A stretch of DNA of 7,152 nucleotides, from contig CBDVBZ010000161.1 of assembly GCA_965372355.1 (NCBI GenBank), forward strand, positions 1 to 7,152. The letters are read 5' to 3'. This document shows positions 1 to 5,483 of the stretch, in pieces. Made by a program: the position numbers and the translations under genes. How positions within the stretch are numbered: position 1 is the stretch's first letter; the number at the start of each line of letters is the position of its first letter. The notes beneath the pieces were generated by a model that was not told the origin of the DNA, did no database searches, and worked only from the letters and a program-made list of their open reading frames with translations. Origin of the DNA: CBDVBZ01 sp965372355 (GTDB lineage: Bacteria; Krumholzibacteriota; Krumholzibacteriia; WVZY01).

Positions 1-495
1 GATCTCCATTGCTTTGCCGCCGTACCCGTCGCCGCAAGCGACGCACAGCAGACTGTACAAGCGTCCCAGGCGACGATCGCGGGGGAACCGAGCCAGTTGC
101 CGGAGATTGTGACGGAGATACTCGCGCTGAAGCCGATCGTCCCGGTTCCGGACCAGATCAACGCCAAGTTTTCCAATGGCTGACTCAAGATTGCTCTTGG
201 ACTGCGCGTCGGCGAAGGAATGCTCATAATAAAACGCCAGCGGACGCATCCCGTACTTTCTGACCAACATGTAGAGCGCGTACGTGCTGTCCTTTCCGCC
301 GCTGGCTGCGACAAGACAATCGTAGCCCAGGCCGCGCTGCTGCGCCGCCCTGCGGTGACGCTCCAACGTCCTAACAAGCGCGTCCTCCCCGCGATAGCGC
401 ACCCGCCCATCGTCTCTCTCGCAGAGCGAGCAGACGCCATCCTTAGATAATGGGGCTACTTCTTCCGGCAACACGCAGGATGCACATCGCGCCAT
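1..495 (-). CDS. N-acetyl sugar amidotransferase-like PP-loop protein, 5' part only
   Basis: The first 165 codons are present and the frame is open to the left edge, so the C-terminal part is missing. The ATG at 495 follows a good Shine-Dalgarno (AAGGAGA, about 6 nt upstream). The N-terminus has two cysteine pairs, C4/C7 and C22/C25 (the second within GVCSLC), as in a small zinc-binding knuckle. The ATP-binding PP-loop is SGGKDST at residues 65-71, preceded by a hydrophobic strand (YDCLVAA) and followed by the strand PLAFYYEH. A further pair, C151/C154, lies in LLCVACGDGY. This arrangement is typical of the WbpG/PseA group, which activates a sugar carboxyl or amide position with ATP and transfers ammonia from a glutaminase partner to make acetamidino sugars for LPS or flagellin glycans. 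The precise sugar substrate cannot be told. Other PP-loop enzymes (TilS- or ExsB-like) are less likely because of the N-terminal cysteine layout. Confidence 0.82.
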   Translation of the reverse strand, partial: MARCASCVLPEEVAPLSKDGVCSLCERDDGRVRYRGEDALVRTLERHRRAAQQRGLGYDCLVAASGGKDSTYALYMLVRKYGMRPLAFYYEHSFADAQSKSNLESAIGKLGVDLVRNRDDRLQREYLRHNLRQLARFPRDRRLGRLYSLLCVACGDGYGGKAMEI

Positions 496-966
496 CTAGC
501 TCTCCTTATTCAAAATCTCAGACGGCTCTACCTGGACAGGAGTTCCTTGCCCATCATGAACCACCTTTGGAGCGTATCAACTGCGACCTGCCAAACGGAG
601 TGAGTCCACAACAGTCGGTCTTGCGTGGAGATCACCTTACACCTGCAATTGGAGAAGCAGAAGGGTCAAGGAGGGTTACGCGGGAGCATGAATGAACGAG
701 CGAGCGAAAGACTCGTCGCCGCGTTGTCAAGCCATCGGTGCAGTATCCGAAACGTGGAGATAGAGGCTTCCACACGCAGACATCATGGGCGGCGCAGCCT
801 CGGTGATCCTTCTCTGTTGCGAATTGTATCACAAACACTACTGCGAAGCAACCCCAAGTACGCGAAGGACTTACGATTGGTCACGGCTAACCAAATTGGC
901 AATGTAATAAAGATCCAAGACGGGGGTTTTGGGCCGAAGTGTCCGACCGCGCAAGCCTGAAACCAT
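496..966. other. Intergenic region between glycan gene and tRNA-Thr
   Basis: About 470 bases without a convincing gene. Open frames exist on both strands (for example 625-960 plus and 632-838 minus), but their products are arginine- and serine-rich, lack recognisable motifs and have no good ribosome binding site. The only signal I can support is a weak minus-strand promoter at 823-851. No intrinsic terminator with a clear U-tract was seen after the tRNA. Confidence 0.55.
823..851 (-). promoter_or_regulatory. Possible sigma70 promoter for the amidotransferase gene
   Basis: Read on the minus strand there is TTGCTT (846-851), a 17-nt spacer, then TACAAT (823-828). The -10 matches 5 of 6 consensus positions and the -35 only 3 of 6. 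It points towards the gene starting at 495 and would leave a leader of about 320 nt, which is long, so another promoter may be the real one. Confidence 0.25.
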
Positions 967-1042
<76 letters not shown>

Positions 1043-1055
1043 TCCGAATGTGGAT

Positions 1056-1084
1056 ATGATAGTGGGCTAACGAATTATGAGCAA
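1056..1084 (-). promoter_or_regulatory. Promoter of tRNA-Thr
   Basis: On the minus strand TTGCTC (1079-1084) is followed after exactly 17 nt by TATCAT (1056-1061, 5 of 6 to consensus). Transcription would start about 7 nt further on, near 1049, shortly before the mature tRNA 5' end at 1042. The short leader is usual for a tRNA gene. Confidence 0.5.
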
Positions 1085-1210
1085 GGGCGCCTGATGGAGA
1101 AACAACCAGCTGGGCCGAGTTTCGAGTGATCATCATAATCGTTCGCCGACCCAGCATGGTATCCGATTTCGGTGCCCGTCGCAACTGCTTTTCCGAAGCG
1201 GCCGGAACCG

Positions 1211-1387
1211 TCATCCTGATGATTCCACGTCGTCCTTCCGCTTCCCCCTTTTGCGCCTCTGGATGGCCTGACGCAGGACGAACTCGATCTGGGCGTTGAC
1301 GCTCCGGAGTTCCGCGCCGGCCCAGTGCTGGAGCTCCTTGTAAGTCTCTGCGTCGATCCGCAGAAGAAATGCTTTTCGTTCCGCCAT
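1211..1387 (-). CDS. Small ribbon-helix-helix (Arc-type) DNA-binding protein
   Basis: A 58-residue protein. The order is a short N-terminal strand (KAFLLRI, residues 5-11), helix A (about residues 13-27, AETYKELQHWAGAEL), a turn, and helix B (about residues 29-42, SVNAQIEFVLRQAI), then a very basic tail (QRRKRGKRK) and a short acidic end. This is the Arc/MetJ fold, which dimerises and inserts the paired strands into the major groove; R4, K5 and R10 are candidates for base contacts. It starts 33 nt after the SPFH stop on the same strand, so the two form one operon. The sequence GTAAGGTAGG shortly before the ATG can serve as ribosome binding site. Likely roles are autoregulation of the operon or being the antitoxin-like partner of an SPFH-associated module. 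It is not a full toxin-antitoxin pair as seen, since no toxin gene is adjacent. Confidence 0.85.
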   Translation of the reverse strand: MAERKAFLLRIDAETYKELQHWAGAELRSVNAQIEFVLRQAIQRRKRGKRKDDVESSG

Positions 1388-1420
1388 CCTTGCCTACCTT
1401 ACCGGGCCGTCTTGCCTCTT

Positions 1421-2293
1421 CTATTGATAGAGCGTTCCCGTGTTGACCACCGGTGTGGCCGGGCTGTCGCTGCAGAGCACGACGAGCAGATTGCTCACCA
1501 TGGCCGCCTTGCGCTCCTCGTCGAGCTGGACGATCTCCTTCTCTCCAAGACGCTGCAGCGCATCCTCGACCATGCCGACGGCGCCTTCGACGATCTTCTT
1601 CCGCGCGGCTACAACGGCGGTGGCCTGCTGGCGTCGGAGCATCTCGGCCGCGATCTCCGGCGCATAGGCAAGGTGTGACAACCGCGCCTCGAGGACCTTG
1701 ACACCGGCCTGGCTCAGCCGCTCTTCGAGCTCCTCGCGAAGCTTCTCATTCACCGTGTCGGTGTCGCCGCGAAGCGTCACGTCGTTGTCCTCGCCGTCGT
1801 AGGCATAGTTGGTGGCCAGGTGCCGGAGCGCCGATTCGCTCTGCACGGTGACGAAATGCGTATAGGCGTCGACCTCGAATTCGGCCTTGTAGGGATCGAC
1901 GACCTTCCAGACGACGACCGCTGCGATTTCGATGGGGTTTCCGGACTTCTCGTTGACCTTGATCCGCGATGTCTCCTGGTTGCGAATTCGGAGCGAGATC
2001 CGGAGCTTCTGCATCAACGGGTTCGTCCAGCAAAAGCCGTTCTTGACGACGGTCCCCTTGTACTTGCCAAAGAGAACGAGGACTCCCGCGTAGTTCGGGG
2101 GAACGATAAAATACCCGATGCTCACGAAGATAGCGATCAGGAATACGAATAGCGATCCGAAGATCGACCCCAACGCTTCGTCCCGGACGCCGAGAACGAA
2201 CCAATAGGTGGACAGCACATACACCACCAAATTGACTAGGAGCATGAACCATCCGCTTACGGCATTGACGACACTGTTCTTGTTCGGTGCCAT
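1421..2293 (-). CDS. SPFH/Band 7 domain membrane protein
   Basis: A 290-residue stomatin/prohibitin-type protein. Two hydrophobic segments at about residues 14-36 and 42-63 would anchor it in the inner membrane. The Band 7 domain follows, from about residue 65 (VPPNYAGVLVLFGKYKGTV) through the strands ISLRIRNQETSRIKV and EIAAVVVWKVVDP. A charged helical stretch comes next (residues 181-262; contains EEL, ARLSHLAYAPEIAAEMLRRQQA and IVEGAVGMVEDAL), suited to coiled-coil oligomerisation. Family members form large ring-shaped membrane scaffolds that organise microdomains or hold proteases; the client here is unknown. The start is firm: AAAGGAGGT sits 7 nt before the ATG. The gene heads an operon with the ribbon-helix-helix gene downstream and has its own strong promoter. 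The protein is shorter than FtsH-modulating HflK and lacks the proline-rich tail of flotillins, so it belongs to the smaller stomatin-like group. Confidence 0.92.
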   Translation of the reverse strand: MAPNKNSVVNAVSGWFMLLVNLVVYVLSTYWFVLGVRDEALGSIFGSLFVFLIAIFVSIGYFIVPPNYAGVLVLFGKYKGTVVKNGFCWTNPLMQKLRISLRIRNQETSRIKVNEKSGNPIEIAAVVVWKVVDPYKAEFEVDAYTHFVTVQSESALRHLATNYAYDGEDNDVTLRGDTDTVNEKLREELEERLSQAGVKVLEARLSHLAYAPEIAAEMLRRQQATAVVAARKKIVEGAVGMVEDALQRLGEKEIVQLDEERKAAMVSNLLVVLCSDSPATPVVNTGTLYQ

Positions 2294-2312
2294 GTCGAGA
2301 CCTCCTTTGAGT

Positions 2313-2339
2313 CTATCAATATGATATCACTATAATATC
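2313..2339 (-). repeat. Three GATA half-sites at 11-bp spacing over the SPFH promoter
   Basis: On the minus strand GATA occurs at 2339-2336, 2328-2325 and 2317-2314, each exactly 11 bp apart, about one helical turn. The first two 11-mers (GATATTATAGT and GATATCATATT) agree at 9 of 11 positions; the third keeps only GATA. They cover the spacer, the -10 and the start region. Tandem short sites on one helix face are the usual operator form for ribbon-helix-helix proteins, and such a protein is encoded in this operon. The operator role is inference. An 8-bp perfect palindrome (TGATATCA, 2322-2329) lies within the array. Confidence 0.45.
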
Positions 2340-2349
2340 GCCCTGTCAA
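2321..2349 (-). promoter_or_regulatory. Strong sigma70 promoter of the SPFH-RHH operon
   Basis: On the minus strand a perfect TTGACA (2344-2349) is followed by a 17-nt spacer and TATCAT (2321-2326, 5 of 6). The expected transcription start near 2314 leaves a leader of about 20 nt that contains the AAAGGAGGT ribosome binding site. The spacer and -10 are overlaid by the GATA repeats described separately. Confidence 0.75.
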
Positions 2350-2475
2350 GAGGCATATGTTGGAATTGTGGTTACGGCGCTCCAAGATTCTCGGATTGTA
2401 ACGGCTGGTATTGGGTTGGGTCAGATTGGGTAGACCCGAAGTGGCTGGCGGTGGAGAACGGTGATGAGGCGCGGC

Positions 2476-2700
2476 TTACTTGAACTCCACGATCAATACG
2501 CTGTCCGATGCGTTGAACACGTTCAGTCTGAGTTCGGCTCGAACGATCTGCGACCCTGGAGGTACGTTTGTCGAAGGCCGGTCGGGGGCCTTGTTAAAGA
2601 CATGGGCATCGTCCTCTGCGGGCCTCGCATCCAAGGGGGGCGGAGCACCATCCTCCTCGTGATTGCCTTGTTGTCGGCTCCCCGTTCTGGCGAAGGGCAC
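2476..2700 (-). pseudogene. Possible remnant of a secreted beta-domain (DNRLRE-like) protein
   Basis: A minus-strand open frame whose last 30 residues read like part of an extracellular beta-sandwich repeat: PPGSQIVRAELRL, then a strand ending in VLIVEFK before TAA. Sequences of the type 'IPxGAxIxxAxLRLYV' are typical of DNRLRE/disaggregatase-type domains. The upstream part (GTG at 2700) is low in features, has no ribosome binding site or signal peptide, and is proline- and acid-rich. I read it as the tail of a degraded gene. It could equally be chance, as the similarity is short and was judged by eye. Confidence 0.25.
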
Positions 2701-2901
2701 GCCGGGTTGAGGCGGGCAGAGTCATGCCCCCACCCCTTCTCATTATAGTAGGGACGCTCGTAGTCTGGTTACGACGCCCACAAAATGAGCCCACTCGGGA
2801 CGAGTTCTCGTCGGGACCCAATCTGTAACCATTGTTCCACGTTGTTCCCTATCATTTCCCATGGTGACGGGTCGCGCATCTCATTGTTGGATCGTATGTT
2901 G

Positions 2902-2927
2902 GTGGGGTGCCGATATGGCCCCCCCAC
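2902..2927 (+). other. GC-rich hairpin just upstream of the FG-GAP promoter
   Basis: GTGGGG (2902-2907) pairs with CCCCAC (2922-2927), and GCC (2909-2911) pairs with GGC (2917-2919), with a small internal mismatch and a GATAT loop. It is followed by TTTCCCATTT on the plus strand. It might act as a weak terminator that isolates the following promoter, but the T-tract is broken, so the role is open. Confidence 0.3.
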
Positions 2928-2935
2928 TTTCCCAT

Positions 2936-2965
2936 TTGAACTCCTCCCCGCATTCGGTTTATAAT
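2936..2965 (+). promoter_or_regulatory. Promoter of the FG-GAP/VCBS gene
   Basis: TTGAAC (2936-2941, 4 of 6), an 18-nt spacer, and a perfect TATAAT (2960-2965) within an AT-rich stretch that stands out from GC-rich surroundings. The expected start near 2972 gives a leader of about 58 nt before the ATG at 3030. Confidence 0.6.
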
Positions 2966-3029
2966 TAATAAGTTAAGCACTCTGTTGTTCCGAACTCCCC
3001 TGGTGTCTCCGGAAAGGGGTCTCACCAAA

Positions 3030-3815
3030 ATGAAGAAGACCATTGTTCTGCTCACATTGCTCGTCATGGGCCTGGGCGTCAGCCAGACGCTACACGCCGA
3101 GAAGCTCACGGCCGAGGTGCTGAAGGTCCTCGACGAACGTTACCAGTATTTCATCGTTATCCCGCCCATGGGTGATGAACCGCTACGGTATGTGTATGCC
3201 GATATCGGCCCGCACGTGCACGTCTACGAGGTCGTCAAGGGCAAGGCCGAAGCCGTCTGGGAAACCGTCCTCGGAGCTCCTGTGTCCGCCCTGCTCTTCG
3301 CAGATATGGACAAAAGCGGCAGCCCCAATATCATTGTGTCGACTCTCAACGGACGGCTCATCGCCTACGACGGAATAAACTACGAGCGCGTTTGGGAGAA
3401 TTTCCAGGAGCCGTTCAAATCGATTACCTGCATGACGGTCCATAACATCGATGCCGATCCGCAGGACGAGGTCATTATTGTCGGTGAAAGCGCGCTGAGC
3501 GATGGCAGCTTTATTTTCATCTACGACAGCGTCACCCGGGGGCTCGAGTGGAAAAGCCAGGAGAGCTTTGTCGCCACAGAGATACTGGTGGGCAACGTGG
3601 ACAGCGATCCCCAGCCGGAGCTTATCCTCAACAGTGGGTTCGTAATCGATTTGCGGTTCTATAATATTGATTTGATCAAGCGCGAGCGCGGTGGTTTTGG
3701 CAACCATCTCACACTGCAGGACCTCAACGACGACGGATACCCCGAGATAATCGGCAGGGCACCCAACCGGTCGCTACAGATCTACGACATCTACGCGGAG
3801 AGAGATATCTGGTAG
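3030..3815 (+). CDS. Secreted FG-GAP/VCBS-like beta-propeller protein
   Basis: 261 residues. I choose the ATG at 3030 rather than an upstream TTG at 2985 because it begins a textbook signal peptide: MKK, hydrophobic core TIVLLTLLVMGLGV, and cleavage probably after LHA at residue 23. AAAGGGG lies about 10 nt upstream. The mature part holds at least four FG-GAP-type calcium-binding strand pairs: DMDKSGSPNIIV (92-103), NIDADPQDEVIIVG (139-152), NVDSDPQPELIL (189-200) and DLNDDGYPEIIG (231-242). Each is a D/N-x-D-x-D/S loop followed by a hydrophobic strand, alternating with PQQ-like strands such as GRLIAYDG. These pack as propeller blades in extracellular or periplasmic proteins, often for binding. 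No catalytic motif or surface anchor is visible, and the function is unknown. The number of blades is low for a closed propeller, so the gene may be 3'-truncated; see the neighbouring fragment in another frame. Confidence 0.85.
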   Translation: MKKTIVLLTLLVMGLGVSQTLHAEKLTAEVLKVLDERYQYFIVIPPMGDEPLRYVYADIGPHVHVYEVVKGKAEAVWETVLGAPVSALLFADMDKSGSPNIIVSTLNGRLIAYDGINYERVWENFQEPFKSITCMTVHNIDADPQDEVIIVGESALSDGSFIFIYDSVTRGLEWKSQESFVATEILVGNVDSDPQPELILNSGFVIDLRFYNIDLIKRERGGFGNHLTLQDLNDDGYPEIIGRAPNRSLQIYDIYAERDIW

Positions 3816-3816
3816 C

Positions 3817-3954
3817 GGGCGGACCGGGACGGACTTCGCCGCCCAATTCGGTGAAAACGGCCTCCCGGTGAATGTCGCGGACACCGATGCATCGATCGTG
3901 GACATCGACGACGCATTCATGACGTCACTCACCGTAACCATCGAGAATCCGTGA
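3817..3954 (+). pseudogene. Fragment of a cadherin-like (tandem-95 type) repeat
   Basis: Directly after the FG-GAP stop, in a different frame, the sequence encodes FGENGLPVNVADTDASIVDI followed by DDAFMTSLTVTIENP and then TGA at 3952-3954. This follows the pattern of cadherin-like surface repeats (Y/F-x-E-N-G-x-x-V, then I-x-D-x-D-D, then L-x-x-x-T-V-T-I-x-N). There is no start codon with ribosome binding site and no signal peptide, and only about one repeat is left. It is either the remnant of a large modular surface protein or a piece joined to the FG-GAP gene by a lost frame: the reading frame is also open back into the 3' end of that gene (at least to 3781). I judge the domain call from the residue pattern only. 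Confidence 0.55.
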
Positions 3955-4158
3955 CCGGTCCGCGTGTTGCCTGAGCCTCGACGGCGGCGGGCGGTGCGCC
4001 GCGCTGGCGTATCGCCCTCCCCCGCTCTTTCCGGGCATTCCAACATCTAATCCGGCAACAATCCTCGAGGCACAACCAGACCCTCCTGGTGTAACTTCCT
4101 TTATTTTAAGCCAGTTGCGACGCCCCTGACCCACTCTGAAGATTCCGCATTTTTCTCC
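3955..4158. other. Intergenic region before the lexA cassette
   Basis: About 200 bases of non-coding sequence, GC-rich at first and AT-richer towards lexA. An imperfect short hairpin, ACCAG(ACCCTC)CTGGT at 4075-4090, is followed by an interrupted T-rich stretch (to about 4108) and may be a weak terminator for the upstream gene. Its outer bases resemble the LexA operator arms. Confidence 0.35.
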
Positions 4159-4187
4159 TTGCATACCAGACAAATGTCTGGTATTAT
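4159..4187 (+). promoter_or_regulatory. lexA: Promoter of the lexA-imuA-imuB cassette
   Basis: TTGCAT (4159-4164), a 17-nt spacer and TATTAT (4182-4187, 5 of 6). Counting about 7 nt from the -10 puts the start of transcription at the lexA ATG itself (4194), so the message is probably leaderless; no Shine-Dalgarno precedes the ATG. The -35 is weak, but the spacer length is ideal and the spacer is filled by the operator palindrome. Other -35 candidates in this window (tRNA and glycan gene) also begin TTGC. Confidence 0.55.
4163..4184 (+). promoter_or_regulatory. Candidate LexA operator (SOS box), 22-bp palindrome
   Basis: Two perfectly complementary 10-bp arms, ATACCAGACA and TGTCTGGTAT, flank the 2-bp centre AA. 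The site fills the space between the -35 and -10 of the lexA promoter, where a bound repressor excludes RNA polymerase. Position and symmetry make it the autoregulatory LexA site, which would also control imuA and imuB by read-through. The sequence differs from CTGT-N8-ACAG (E. coli), GAAC-N4-GTTC (Bacillus) and GTTC-N7-GTTC (alphaproteobacteria). Confidence 0.75.
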
Positions 4188-4193
4188 ATAAAT

Positions 4194-4817
4194 ATGACAC
4201 CTCGCACCCCAAAAGGACAGACCCGTGAGCGAATCTACCAATTCGTCCGCAAATGCCTCCTCCAGGGGCTTCCCCCCACGGTTCGGGAGGTCCGGGATGC
4301 GTTTGGATTCAAGGCGATCGAGACGGCGCGGGAACATCTGGAAACGCTGGTCCGGGAGGGCCGCCTGGCCAAACAGCCGGGTAAAGCACGCGGCTACTCG
4401 CTGCCGGCGGGGACCCGATACGACCCCGTCACCATAGCCATTCCTCTTTTGGGCCGGGTCCAGGCGGGTCAACTGACGACGGCGGTTGAAGATGTCGAAG
4501 GGTATATCCCCGTGCAGACACGGGGCTCCGGTGAGCTGTTTGCTCTGACAGTCCGCGGAGAGAGTATGACAGGCGCCGGTATCATGCCCGGCGACATCGC
4601 CGTCGTCAGGCATCAGCCAACCGCCGACCCCGGTGATATCGTCGTCGCACTCGTGGGTGATGAGGCGACGGTCAAGCGGTTGCGTTTTAACGAAGGCACT
4701 ATCGAGCTTCACCCCGACAACCCCGATTTTCAACCGATTATTCCCGACCCAAGTGAGTTGGTCATTCTTGGCAAAGTCATCGAGATCAGACGATACATGG
4801 AAATACCAAAAGCTTGA
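4194..4817 (+). CDS. lexA: LexA SOS repressor (self-cleaving)
   Basis: 207 residues, the usual length. The N-terminal winged helix-turn-helix spans about residues 8-68: LPPTVREVRDAFGF aligns with the LexA pattern PPTxxEIxxxLGF, the recognition helix is around KAIETAREHLETL, and the wing is near GKARGYSL. The C-terminal S24 peptidase domain has the cleavage site A91-G92 (in GRVQAGQ), nucleophile S124 (in RGESMTGAGI) and general-base K161 (in DEATVKRL), so autocleavage on RecA filaments should work. The recognition helix differs from E. coli LexA (RSPNAAEEHL), in keeping with a different operator. It is the first gene of an imuA-imuB cassette, like the lexA2 of some pseudomonads. The organism may therefore have a second, global lexA elsewhere, which cannot be judged here. 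The start is the first ATG after the -10 and has no Shine-Dalgarno. Confidence 0.95.
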   Translation: MTPRTPKGQTRERIYQFVRKCLLQGLPPTVREVRDAFGFKAIETAREHLETLVREGRLAKQPGKARGYSLPAGTRYDPVTIAIPLLGRVQAGQLTTAVEDVEGYIPVQTRGSGELFALTVRGESMTGAGIMPGDIAVVRHQPTADPGDIVVALVGDEATVKRLRFNEGTIELHPDNPDFQPIIPDPSELVILGKVIEIRRYMEIPKA

Positions 4818-4820
4818 ATC

Positions 4821-5483
4821 ATGGCATCCTCCCGTCCGGCATCCACCGCACTGTACCGCACGAACGGCGCTAACCTTCCATCTGCGCCAGCTACCACCAC
4901 AACCACTACCCTCGTGCCCAGAGCGCCCGGCGGGTGGAGCCTTGATTCACTTTGTGGCCGTTTTGTAGAGATCTCGAGCGACGGTCAAACGGTTTCGATT
5001 ACGGCGGCGGCCTCCCTCATCCTGGAGTCGCAGCTATGCGGAGATCCCGCCGCCTGGGTTGCTGTGGGTGAGTCCACATTTTTTCCTCCTGACTTTGCCC
5101 AATGTGGCATCGATCTGGACTCACTCCCGGTCATTTGTGTGTCACACGCGCTCTCCGCCTCGCGTGTGGCCGACCGGCTTTTGCGTTCGGGCGGATTTGG
5201 CGTCATCGTTCTCGATCTTGGAGACGACATCGATATGCGTATCGCCGTGCAGGTCCGCCTGGCGGCGCTCGCCAAAAAACACCGCACCACACTCGTCTGC
5301 CTCACCCAGAAAGAACCAGCGGTCCCTTCCCTGGGACCGCTGGTTTCGCTCCGTGCCCAGGGCGCGGTACACAAAACAGGTTTTAACCGGTTCACCTGGG
5401 AACTCGAAATCCTAAGGGACAAACACCGCGGGCTGGGTTGGCGTCATACGGAGGTTTGTCATGGACCGGATGGCCTGTGTTAA
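4821..5483 (+). CDS. imuA: ImuA, RecA-like accessory factor of translesion mutagenesis
   Basis: 220 residues. The ATG is 3 nt after the lexA stop with no clear Shine-Dalgarno, which suggests translational coupling. The first 37 residues are a low-complexity Thr/Ala/Pro stretch with six consecutive threonines. The RecA-like core then follows: GRFVEI (46-51) leads into where the Walker A loop should be, but G-x4-GKT is replaced by ISSDGQTVS. ICVSHALSASRVADRLLRSG (105-124) matches RecA helix E, and FGVIVLDLGDD (126-136) is the Walker B-like strand. RLAALAKKHRTTLVCLTQ (146-163) matches the RecA strand before the L2 region. In Caulobacter, Pseudomonas and Mycobacterium (as ImuA'), the homologue bridges ImuB and DnaE2. 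It overlaps imuB by 23 nt and is regulated with lexA. It could be called SulA-like, but the neighbour imuB settles the assignment. Confidence 0.85.
   Translation: MASSRPASTALYRTNGANLPSAPATTTTTTLVPRAPGGWSLDSLCGRFVEISSDGQTVSITAAASLILESQLCGDPAAWVAVGESTFFPPDFAQCGIDLDSLPVICVSHALSASRVADRLLRSGGFGVIVLDLGDDIDMRIAVQVRLAALAKKHRTTLVCLTQKEPAVPSLGPLVSLRAQGAVHKTGFNRFTWELEILRDKHRGLGWRHTEVCHGPDGLC

Larger units (their letters stand above)
2350..2935. other. Divergent intergenic region between SPFH operon and FG-GAP gene
   Basis: About 590 bases between two divergent promoters with no intact gene. It contains a possible secreted-protein remnant (2476-2700, minus), a small palindrome GACGAG-TT-CTCGTC (2799-2812) within a pair of TCGGGAC direct repeats, and a GC-rich hairpin at 2902-2927. 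Nothing else could be recognised. Confidence 0.5.

Noticed and set aside
632..838. Minus-strand open frame of 68 codons
   Set aside because: It has no plausible start signal, domain or hydrophobic pattern, and overlaps another non-coding frame.
625..960. Plus-strand open frame of 111 codons between the glycan gene and tRNA
   Set aside because: The product is Arg/Ser/His-rich with no motif, there is no ribosome binding site, and it lies in a gap where other frames are equally open.
920..966. Stem-loop after the tRNA 3' end considered as a terminator
   Set aside because: The short stem contains a G-U pair and is followed by A and C runs instead of U.
1191..1207. Stem TTCCG/CGGAA just after the RHH gene, considered as a terminator
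   Set aside because: The stem is only 5 bp with a 7-nt loop and no following U-tract on the minus strand.
3183..3707. Minus-strand open frame of 174 codons opposite the FG-GAP gene
   Set aside because: It is a shadow of the real gene, whose signal peptide and FG-GAP motifs are on the plus strand.
4101..4733. Minus-strand open frame of 210 codons opposite lexA
   Set aside because: The plus strand carries LexA with all catalytic residues; the opposite frame shows no motifs and spans the operator.
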